64,000 nt of DNA. It comes from Dimargaris cristalligena. Taxonomy: Eukaryota; Kickxellomycota; Dimargaritomycetes; Dimargaritales; Dimargaritaceae. Below, piece after piece: positions 54,744 to 64,000 of this stretch (position 1 is its first letter; each line of letters opens with the position of its first letter). A program made the position numbers and the translations under genes. The notes beneath the pieces were generated by a model. That model was not told the DNA's origin and did no database searches. It worked only from the letters and a program-made list of their open reading frames with translations. The DNA is taken from NCBI GenBank assembly GCA_027576995.1, contig JANBQC010000056.1, positions 1 through 64,000 on the forward strand, in the 5' to 3' direction.

Positions 54744-57700
54744 TTAGTTAGAGTTGATCAAACTCCGAATGCTGTTGCCCCTGGGTTTATCGCTCACGAT
54801 TGGTTCATCAATGGCAGGGAGGGTCGAGTCCAGAACACCCATAGTGACAGGGCTACACATCGTTGCGTCCGTTTCAGGCTCACCAGCTTCAATCATATCA
54901 TTGGACGGGTAAGGGTAACCACTGGTTTCGGCATGATACTTATCCTGGCCGGGTGCCAAAACCATTGGCGCCATCGATGCATTATACTGCGAGGAGTCGG
55001 AAACCCCGTTACCGTGTACGATACGGCCAATACGGCTCGACACCTTCTGGAGAGTGCGACGGTAGCCATTGCCGGATCGTTCGTCAGCGGGCGCCAGTGT
55101 CGCGTCAGAGACCTGGCTAACGACGCTGTTTCCGCCATTCCCGACCACGGGGCCTGGGCCGAGCTGATGGTGTGCAGCGATGGGCGAACTCCCGCTGAGA
55201 TGGTAGCCGTTGGGCCAGTTCATTTGGGGCTCAGGCATCAACGGGGAGGGTGGTATGAGCGAAATTCCTTCGGAGCATCGGGGGATAGGAGGCTCCGCCG
55301 GGGCTACCTGGAGACAATAGCCGTCAATGGGCTTGACCATGGGAGAATACATTATAGTTGATGGGCCACCAGTATGGGACGGGGAGATCAGAGATGAGGT
55401 GGACGATGAAGCGGAAACATGGGATGACGAGCGGTCTCCAGCAGTTGGCCAACGGCCCAGCGGTGGGTAGCCCGATCCATCGGAAGGGGTAGGGGGTTGA
55501 GTAGCGCCCGTTTCCGCATGGTGGTGAGGGAAGTAGGTTCCCGGAGGATAGCGTTGAGGGTGGGCGTTGACTGGGTAGGGGGAGTGCTGCAACGAGAAAT
55601 GGCCGGGGACCGTCTCGCCGCCATGGGTCGAAGTCAAGTAAGGTGAAATCAAGTCACCCGGAGACTGGGGGTTCGGGAACTTGGGCGAACACGATAGGTC
55701 CTCGGACCCGGGGCTGAGCATGGCACTAGTGCCATCAGGCCCCATCGGCTGGGTCTGGCTGTTATTGAGCGCAGTCTGAACGGCTGTACGTGCGCCCTCG
55801 ATATCCAGGTCATCACCGAGCTTTCCAGTACGTAGTTCTTCAGGGGTGAGTGGGTTGGTCAGCTTGAGCGACTTATTCCATCGCTGACGACACTGATGGT
55901 AGGTCCTACCGGGCACCTCCCGGGCAATGGAGTCCCAATTCTTCTCGCCGTACTTGCAAGTAGCCACTCGCAAAAGAATATCTTCAGCAGGGGACCACTT
56001 AGCGTACACGGAACGCCGGCGCTTGGCCGGGTGATACGGTATGCCGAACCGCGAGGTGGAAATGTAGGGGGCCATGCGAGAGGCAGTCACTTGACGATAG
56101 TAGCGGCTGGCGTCCGTGTGGACCCCACCAGGTCGGTTAACCGAGCAGTTTGCCCTGATGGGAGGAAGTCCCGGACTCGAAGCGGACCCATTGGTTGGCT
56201 GAGTCGGTGTCGGGGGCTGTCTCGACATATGATAAGCCTGAACGGCATACGGATTATGATGCGGTGGGTGGTCATAAGGCGTCGTGACGGGACTAGCCGG
56301 TGAGCCGCCATAGGAAGCATGTTGATGGTGGTGGAACGACGGGTGGGGGTGACCCGTCGGTGCGTACGACGCTGAGCCCTCAGGGAAATTGCGAGCGTCT
56401 GCAGGATGTGGACGATACAACATGTGGCCCGGTGTTCCGCCGTGGCGTCCCAGCTTGGGGGCGGGAGCCAATGGGGGATACCCCGTTGGGGTCGGGAGTT
56501 GGTGACCGGTGGGTCCCTGAGACGGCCCGCTGGGTGGATCACGTTGGACGGGAACCCGCTTCTTTAGTCCTAATAGGGACAGTAACCCTGGGCTACTGTT
56601 CGGGCCTTCGGTGGGACTTGGAGGTTCTCCTTCACCAGGGGGCGAGCCAATCCGACTGTGGCGCGGGCTGGTCAGACGTTTGATGGGAGAGCGGAGCTTT
56701 TCCTCGAGCGACTTACGCATTTGACCACTATCCGGACCCCGTCGGGTAACCCGTCCCACCAACTCACGCCAGCGGTTCTCCTTGTTACTGGGTGAATCAG
56801 GGGCAGCTGCCACGAGGCGCTGAGCGGGCGGGAGTGGAGGCAATACCCCCGAGCGGATGCTATCGGATGAGCCCATAGCCTCTGGGTTACTCGCCGTTCG
56901 GCCTCGGGATCCACCTTGGGTGATTTCCAAACGCCCCATGGGGTCTTCCAAGGCGGTGCGGTGTTGGCTGTGGGTATTGGCGCTTGGAAGAGCGGGGGAT
57001 GGTTCAGGGGGCGATACGGAAGTGGACGTCGTTACATTGGGCAGAACCCGGGGGCCCGAAGTTAAACGAATAGTCAGGTTCGCCCCGGGATGACCGGTTT
57101 TGGAGTGCAAGCGATTGCGCTTGGCCATCTTGCGGGAATTTGGATTTTTACGTTTGGCCCCAGATCGGTCGCGGTTGCGGGAGGAACGGGGCTTACCGGT
57201 GCTGGTGAAGGCCGTGCCGACCACTATCGGCTTACGCTTATGCTTGGAAAATGATATGGGTGGCTGTAGCTTGCCCCGACTAAGCGGCAATCCCACTCGC
57301 TGGAGCTGAGGGGGCTGGCCAGCGGGGTCAGACTGGGAACGCGCACGACCTCGAGCATCCAGGGACGGGGTTCGAGCAAAGGGGGCAACGCTAACTTCAG
57401 AATCTGCATCGGAGAAGCCGTCTGACTCGGTTTCCGAATCTAGGTTGGGTACCTCTGAAGTAGTGAAGACATCCACTAAAGAAGGGCTAGGCCGCATGGC
57501 CCGGTCAGACTCTCCGCTGGGGCTGGAGCGCTGGGCCAGCGGAGACGAGGCGATGTGCCTGGGAGAAGCTCCCGCAGGCTGATCTTGGAGGTGCTGGCGC
57601 CGACAGCGCTCGAACATCTCGGTTAGGGACTGGGTGGACCTTTGGGCTACCAAAACCTCCCTGGGTGGGGATCCGGTACGACTCCGGACGGCGGGATGAA

Positions 57701-59368
57701 CGTCATTGCTCTCTGGGATAGAGGATGGGACCAGGTTGCCGGCAGGACAAATATCCTCTGACCGACATTTAGTGTGCGCAATTACGGCTGACATCGAGTC
57801 CGACTGAGTCGGACTGGGGTCAGTTCGCCCGGGGTAGTGGGCGACCACCTGGTCCGCCAATAGGGCCAGGCCATCTAGCCCATTGGTTCCCGAATTGCCT
57901 GGATTGGGATGGTTTCCCGGCCCCACAGGACTAAATACACCCCAATGAGGGGGGGTTGGGCGTCTCTGCGGAAGTGGGCGTGTTCGACGCTGGTCAGATG
58001 GTGGGTCATGTCTTAGCTGTTCTACGGCCTCGTGCAGGTTAGCGCGTAGTTGGGCCGCAGTCATATCTTGGATTTGGGGCCAGGTGAGTGCCCTAAGAGA
58101 TGTAGGCGACATTGGCGGGGAAGTTTCCATTTCTGGGGAACGAGGCCCAATGAACATTGAACTGCTGATGGCGGGAGTGGCCGGGGAAGTTGAACCATTT
58201 TCGTTGGAGCAGCCCGGCGGCATAAGTAGCAGATCAATTTTCCAGCGGGACCCGGGTCCGTATAGGGTCAATTGCTCTTTGATTACACCGAAGACCTGGT
58301 TGAGACGGTTGAAGGATTCGTGTAAGGTATTGGGAGACGGTGAGCTGGGGGGCACTCGGTCACCGCCTTGGCTCGACTCGTAGAGACGCCGTTGGGCGGG
58401 AGGGGGGTTTGAGGGATATGCCATCTTGGTGACGGGAGCGCCATTAATCAGTGAGGAGAGCGGGATGGCCCCGGTGCCGCTGGGAGCTGTTTTAAGGGCC
58501 GAGTCGGGTGTTGGGAAAGACGACACCCCATTACTGAGAGGTCGGGTTGGAGGCAGAGGCTCTTTGAAGCCTTTACCTAGCGGAGTAGACGGATATTGGG
58601 ACAGGGTACCGTTAGAGGCCCGTCCGGGGCCTACTTTGGATGCAGTCAAGTCGCTTACGGAGGCGGATGTTCGCAGGCCGTGGGTGTCCATAGAGGTATT
58701 AACGGCTAGCATAGACAGGGCTGACCTTTGGGAAGAGAGTCGAGCCGGGGTCGCGGGAGAATAGAGGTTCAACCGGCCGGGTGGGTCTAGAATGGCAGTA
58801 GCGAAGGTCAATTGGTAACGTAGGTAGTAAAAGCTATGAGTATATTGAATGTCAGGGAAACTACGAAGGAGAGATGAAGAAAGAATCAAGGAAAACGGGC
58901 CACCCTGGTGAATGCCAAGCTATTATAAAAAAAACAGGGGGGGCTAAGTGATATTTTTAAGCACTTTACTCCTCCCTGCCCTTGTTTATTGTTCAGCATG
59001 TGGCCTGCGGTACAACTGCCAAATGGTCTGCCGAACCTTAAGGGGAAGGAGACGGGCACTGAATACTGGCAGGCAAGGAACACCGATTAGGGAGTGAATG
59101 AGCTTTCCAGAGCTCCAGGGAATTGCGGCGTCCTCACGAGGGAATGTCGAACCACAACAACTGATGATAAAACGACCCAACACCAGTCAGTACTCGTTGG
59201 CCATTTACAACGAGGGGACGATCCAGAAAACCCTTAAGATGGGCAAAGATTCACTCGAGGAAAGGGCGCTGGATACAGTACGCAGCAATATAAACGGGTG
59301 GAGCTAGTCATCAGGGTGTAGAATCATGGAAACTTACCTAGCTGGGAAGGGGTCTGATGAGTAGCCAT
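54744..59368 (-). CDS. Large Myb/SANT-domain protein, probable transcription factor
   Basis: The long exon 58786-54744 has no ATG before the conserved frame starts, but a short upstream exon solves this. 59368-59338 reads M-A-T-H-Q-T-P-S-Q-L and ends in phase 1 at CTAG/GTAAGT; it joins after TTCTAG at 58787 to give D-P-P-G-R-L. The result is 1,357 residues. A single SANT/Myb repeat lies near residues 930-985: W-S-P-A-E-D-I-L-L, then K-N-W-D-S-I-A-R-E-V-P-G-R-T and C-R-Q-R-W-N-K-S. It is preceded by K-R-R-R. A very basic segment (R-S-S-R-N-R-D-R-S-G-A-K-R-K) near 57110-57190 could be a nuclear signal. Most of the rest is Pro/Ser/Gly/His-rich and disordered. If the short exon is wrong, the next Met (58712) still keeps all features. 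Confidence 0.75.
58787..59337 (-). other. First intron of the Myb-domain gene
   Basis: 550 bases from donor CTAG/GTAAGT (59337) to acceptor TTCTAG (58787). It contains a plus-strand ATG frame (59098-59307) with no recognised domain, regarded as chance. Confidence 0.55.
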
Positions 59369-62300
59369 TTGTAGGTGTGCAAATAAAGGGGGAAAAGGTT
59401 CAGTGGGAAGGAGTATTCTTTTGCTCGTCCCTTTAATTTAATTTATCGGCTGGAACGAGGATATACGGCTTGGGAACGAAATACCCGATTGGATTGCAGC
59501 CAAAATAAACAAGCTGGGAACCAGAGCCACAAGAATTCAAAGTATGGCGACAGGGTATACAGGCAAAGTGGGCAGTAGCAAGAGGTACAATAGGAAAATA
59601 CGTCGGGCTGGGCAGGAGTGGCAAAAGGCTCGCTGGTCTCGGCAACTTGCGTCGGTATGGCAAGGAAGCCGGTAGTATGCAATGGGGTGAGGTGGCGGAA
59701 GGCCAGGGAACAGGACGCTGCGCCGACAAGGAAACGGTTAAATGGAAGAGAGAAATGAAACAATGCCAGGGAATGGCCGACGGTTAGTTGGTTAAAAACG
59801 AATGGGGGACCACTTGCGGTTGGGAAATAGTCCGCGGGAGAAGGGGGGCTGGAGTAGTGTGGATAGAATGGGTGTAGTAGGTGGGGGGGTGACATGTATA
59901 GCCTAAGTGCTTTGGCCCTTGGGTGTATGCGGTGGACCCAATAGACACGGGGTTGGTGGGGGAAGCTAACTAACCTAACCCTCAATGTTAAACGACGATA
60001 GGCAGGTGGGCGGGACAAAGGGGAAGGGGGGACACATACCTTTGTGGCTCCAACGGGAGTGTAAGATATATATGCGAAACTGGGAGGGCAAGTTTATATG
60101 TCCAAAAATGGACGAATGGCAAACGAGAGGCTGGGTTACACAGCCGACCTTGACAGCTTCAGAAGGTAGAGAAGAAGGTAAACAAGTGCCGGTGAGGGTA
60201 TGGAACAGCCAACGGGGGAGGAGTGGTTTCGTGGGCTTGAATAGATTGGAAGTAAGGGCAGCAAGTAAGTCTGCGAGAGGAGAAGAGGAGAGCGAGGGTT
60301 CGTTCGTTCGTTCGTTCAAACCATAAGAAGGGGTAGATAACCGGTTAGTGAAGGCGTTTAAGCAGCAAGTGAGTGAAGAGGAGGAGGAAGTCGTTGCAAA
60401 AGACCGAGCGCCTTGACGAGCGCCGGAATAATAAAAATAGGCTAAACGAGGAAAGGAAGAAACTAAAGATACAGGAGAGAAAGCAAGAAAGAGAGAGAGA
60501 GGAAGAGTCAGTGAGGGGGAGAAATAGGATCAATTCAGAGGCTATAAACACAGCTGATTGTATGCAGCAGCATATACAGAAATGGAGTGGTAGTATAGGC
60601 AGACTCACCGAAGCGGCTGCACGGCAATATAAAAAACCCCCAGACGATATAACCAAGTCCTCCTGGTACTACTACCATGTCTATGTGGTATGGAGGATAT
60701 GCGAGGATATTATTAACCCTCGCCGACAGACCCTCGGATCTAAACAATGCCACTGTACCGTTCCCACCACCGAGCCCGGTAGGGCCCATGGGCGCTGAGA
60801 AACCCTGTTCCTATTATTATTCCTACTCCTATTCCTATTCTATTTCTATTATACGCAACCCACCGTATTCAAACCCCGACATCAACAAAGAGCGGATCCC
60901 GTCCCCAAAAGGGCAAGAATATGTGAAACACCTAAACTGCGCGAATCTGAAAAGCCTTGACCATAAACTAACTACCTCCAAGGCAGGCTGCAGCTGGGAA
61001 GGGAGGGGGGCGACTTCTGGGCACTGTCCCCAGGCTTATTCCCCATTACTACCCTAAACCCCATGGCCCTATTAGTACTGTATATATGTATATGAACATG
61101 TGTGGCTTTTCCCGCTTTATATATCGATTTATATTTTAATTTCGCCTTTTTTCACATAAACATTCCATTTCGAGCATTATATCCAGGCTAAACCCCTGCA
61201 ACCATTGGTCCACCGCCCAAACGGTCTACGTCCGAACGGCGCCAAATGAGCGCTGGGTGCTCCTCCTCCTCCTGTTCAGTTAAATCCCAGCGGCGACTGT
61301 TCGGTATAGGGCAGCAGAAGCGAAAACCTACTAAGCGGGGCATGCAAAAGGGGAACCCAATTCACCCCGATAAAATCCAGTCCGTTTGTCCCAGATGAAC
61401 CTGCGGGTCGACTAGTCCATATAACCACGATGGGTGGGTGTATCCAAGGGGTTAAAGGAAACACCGCAGATTGCCAGGGCCAAATTTGCAAATGAATAGC
61501 GCTGCAGGTTACCACCTTTTGGGCGGCCAGCGTGACCACGCTGGGGACAGTTGGGTTGGGGCGACCGTCCCGATGAGGAGGAGGGGGCGGGGTTGGGTTG
61601 GGGCGAATGGGGCTTGGGGGCCTTCTCATGTGTTCTCCCCTATCTTGACTCATTCTTTATTTCCCTGCGACCCACGCTGTTAGCAGCAATGGGTTCCGCT
61701 AGTACTATAGCCCTCCCCTTCTGCTACTACCATTACTACCAATACTACTACTATTATTGTTATTATCATTAATATTATTATTCGGTTTATACATTTATAC
61801 TAAGGCCATGCTATTTGGACTGGGGCCAGGAGTCGGGGGAACGGAAACCGTGGACAGGGCTTGTCCATCGTGACCCAAAATGTATTGTTTGCGTTCCTTC
61901 TGGGAATACAACCACCTCCACACCCCCTTTCCTTTAATTACTGCGAATTAATAATAGTGCGTGTCCATAGAACCATACCCTCTACTACGGCCGTTAATTG
62001 CCCCCCTACTCCCTCCCTCCCCGTCATGAGGGAAAATAACTATTAGTCCCCACCATCCCGCGGATGAAGCTGAATGTAGGCCATTCTTGAATCGACCAGA
62101 CCGGAGTCTGGGTACGGCCATAAGAGGGACATTCCCCATTATTTAGGTGCCTTCATATATTTACATTCCGATTAGCAACCGCTGCATCCAGTGAGCCTTA
62201 CGAATCTCTCACTCATTTCATATAAACAACCGGTAATGATCCTACACAGCAGCCAAACATTGCAAAGTGGAAAGCAGTGTCACTTTCCCACCGTTATTAC

Positions 62301-62679
62301 CAGCGGGTTCCCCTTTCCCTTCCCGGAAGCACAGCCAATGGATAGACAAGGCGTGGAATGTACCGCTGGAATCCCTGTTTTGATTTCTCCCGGCCTGCAT
62401 TATCACCTCCACCACGGGTATCATCTACCCAATACTATGCAACAGTCTACTCATGAGCAGTACGGCGGGTGTTGAAAAGAGCGAGCTGGATTAGGCGGGA
62501 GGGGGGGGATGCATCGGGAAATGGACGTTGGAATAGCCACCTGGAAGGGTCGGAGTCGTAGGGCTGGTAAATAGAAATGCACACCCGTAATCGTAACAAC
62601 GGATTCCATTAAATGGCCGAAATGGCCTAATTACGCAATGTAATGTAACCCATTGATATAATATATATATATATATATA
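59369..62679. other. Intergenic region upstream of the Myb gene
   Basis: Purine-rich on the plus strand to about 60540, i.e. pyrimidine-rich on the gene strand, as expected for its leader. It has a (GTTC)n tandem at about 60299-60317, TATTCC repeats near 60810-60845 and TACTAC-like runs near 61730-61760. Open frames here are built on simple sequence and lack domains. Confidence 0.4.
60299..60317 (+). repeat. (GTTC)n tandem repeat
   Basis: Four to five perfect tetranucleotide units in the Myb gene upstream region. Confidence 0.8.
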
Positions 62680-62759
62680 NNNNNNNNNNGTGGGCTATCT
62701 CGCATATTTCCTATCTTTTTTTTCACATAGTTATAATATATATATATATATATATATAT
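62657..62759. repeat. (AT)n microsatellites flanking the gap
   Basis: AT runs of over 20 bases at about 62657-62679 and 62733-62759. Confidence 0.85.
62680..62689. other. Assembly gap of 10 N
   Basis: Exactly ten N, a scaffolding placeholder. The left flank is an AT microsatellite and a second AT microsatellite lies 40-70 bases to the right, so the assembler probably failed in a simple repeat. True gap length is unknown. Confidence 0.95.
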
Positions 62760-62822
62760 CGACACTCCCCCGACAAGATATTAATATACAGCATTACTCT
62801 GTATTCCGGCGACCTAGTTCGG

Positions 62823-63832
62823 GTGGCTGAGTGCCCTCCAACCCTGGACCCAAGTACCCGTGGCCAATATAGCCAAGGCATTTCCTACACCATTAGAGAA
62901 GTAGAAATCATTCGATTATGGTCCAACTGTAGCTGCCTGCACCTCCCTGCAACCCTGGAATTCGTTCATATTTCTAGCCAATCGTTTGGTGCTTCTTCAC
63001 ACCTACAAGTACCGGTGGTCTTGGTACATCCCCCCCCCCCCCCCACTCGAGTATCTCCCTTAGACTGCCTGGCATACATCATTTACCCATACGCCTGCAG
63101 TCCCCAATGTACCATGGATGTGCTAATGAACCAGAGTGGGAGCGAGCCAGTTATGCAATGGAATAGAGGACCAGGGCTATTCGTTTGAGACGCCCTGTCT
63201 AATTCTGAAAAAATATACACTGGGAGAGTTAGTTCAAAATATTTCATATAATTAGACGATTGGAAATTCGACTAAAAGAACACAGAATCCTTGCCGGCCG
63301 GGGTATTAGATGTCGTAATAGCCGCTTTATACGGGATTTACTTGACCACATATGACCGCATAAACATTTGCCTTTTATCACTCCCAATGTTGACACCCTC
63401 CCTAACCTAATATTGCCAAGCAGGTGCCAGCTGGGTATGGGGTAAAAACAACGGAAAAATCTATCGAAAGAACCACGCAGTAGCGTCTCACGCAGCCTGC
63501 TTGGTCAGGTGGCGGAGGTTCATGAGGAGGGGGCTCAGACCTTGGCGTGGATTTTACCACGGTTTAGTCGGGATGATAACCATATCGGGGGGGCAATCCA
63601 GGCTATTGTCTGGTAGTTCTTCATTATTACAGGTACCGTCTTTTAAACGTCGCGACCCCACAATGACCCTTACGGTATAAATTGGTAATTCTGTTGTGTT
63701 TTTTTTTGGATTGGATTGGTTTGGTGTAGTCCCACGCAGCCAGGACACCCTGCTAGTCCCGGGTCAGGAGGTGGTGCGTGTTGATTATGCTGCTTGGTGG
63801 AATAACAAGGGCCGGCCCAAATGGTTTTAAGA
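62823..63832 (+). other. Possible unidentified split gene near the right edge
   Basis: Three plus-strand stretches look coding by composition but cannot be joined into a confirmed model. 62823-63040 reads Y-S-Q-G-I-S-Y-T-I-R-E-V-E-I-I-R-L-W-S-N. 63420-63630 contains A-S-W-V-W-G-K-N-N-G-K in one frame and A-Q-T-L-A-W-I-L-P-R-F with I-G-G-A-I-Q-A-I-V-W in another. 63725-63832 reads P-G-Q-E-V-V-R-V-D-Y-A-A-W-W and ends in TAA. Donor/acceptor-like words occur (TG/GTAGTT at 63630, ACAG at 63631-63660), but phases conflict. The two overlapping frames in the middle would be explained by a missed intron, a sequencing error or a decayed gene. No family was recognised. Confidence 0.25.
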
Positions 63833-64000
63833 AGATTGTCCATCCATTTAACTAGCCCCTCTCACAATCCCATACCACCTAGGCTGGTCAAACTGGGTCT
63901 ACTTTTATTGTCCGAGAACTATCTGAGGACGTCCCCCCTATCATGAGCAGTACTCGCCTCACCCAACTTCATACAACCATTTTCCAATGCTTTCTAAACC

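Noticed and set aside
60373..60798. 141-codon Arg/Glu/Lys-rich frame
   Set aside because: It is the complement of the pyrimidine-rich leader of the Myb gene and changes character abruptly.
61276..61653. 125-codon Pro-rich minus-strand frame
   Set aside because: C/G-rich simple sequence opens it; no domain.
1..64000. tRNA, rRNA, CRISPR or prophage features
   Set aside because: I looked for B-box-like words with paired arms and for regularly spaced repeats and found none that hold up.

Overview
The window is nuclear DNA of a filamentous fungus. Spliceosomal introns with GTAAGT/GTATGT-type donors and CAG/TAG acceptors interrupt about half of the genes. The gene set is typically fungal: an AreA-like GATA factor with its N-terminal companion domain, a Sos7-type kinetochore protein, Rad30, Tan1, Coq1 and Tfg2. 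Divergence from textbook Dikarya sequences and the loose, microsatellite-rich intergenic DNA suggest an early-diverging (zygomycete-grade) lineage. This is inference; a mycoparasite such as a Dimargaris-like fungus would also explain the foreign-looking left end.

Layout. 1-764 is AT-rich and holds the 3' ends of two convergent genes, a Ctr copper transporter and a probable Lunapark-type zinc-ribbon protein, whose codons overlap by 17 bp. Base usage changes abruptly near 790, so this end may be a chimeric join, host DNA or a different isochore. 790-6337 has no recognisable gene. Then follow an AreA/Nit2-like GATA factor (6338-9514, +), a small secreted protein (10848-11183, +), TFIIF beta subunit Tfg2 (12278-13440, -), a large PPR-like protein (14336-17281, -), cyclin H of TFIIH (18204-20122, +, six exons) and a Sos7-like kinetochore protein (20768-23390, +, nine exons).

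23.46-27.2 kb is a nearly CpG-free block built from repeated copies of one element of about 0.6 kb with terminal inverted repeats. A further copy lies at 49.05-49.64 kb. After the block come mitochondrial polyprenyl diphosphate synthase Coq1 (-), a NIPA-type magnesium transporter (+), DNA polymerase eta (+, four exons), tRNA acetylation factor Tan1 (-), a METTL25/RRNAD1-type methyltransferase (-, two exons) and DNA topoisomerase II (+, six exons).

46.5-54.7 kb is gene-poor. It contains two related small secreted protein genes on the minus strand inside a diverged segmental duplication (about 47.3-48.6 and 50.5-51.6 kb). Together with the gene at 10.8 kb they form a three-member secreted family. 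A 1,357-residue Myb/SANT protein (54744-59368, -) with a 31-base first coding exon follows. The last 4.6 kb is mostly non-coding, with a 10-N assembly gap inside an AT microsatellite and weak evidence for one unidentified split gene near the right edge.

The housekeeping genes are not a functional cluster. Several act in transcription (Tfg2, cyclin H, GATA and Myb factors) or in chromosome and genome maintenance (Top2, Rad30, Sos7), but neighbours are interleaved on both strands with separate promoters. The unusual content is the secreted family with its duplication, the CpG-free TIR element and the AT-rich left end.
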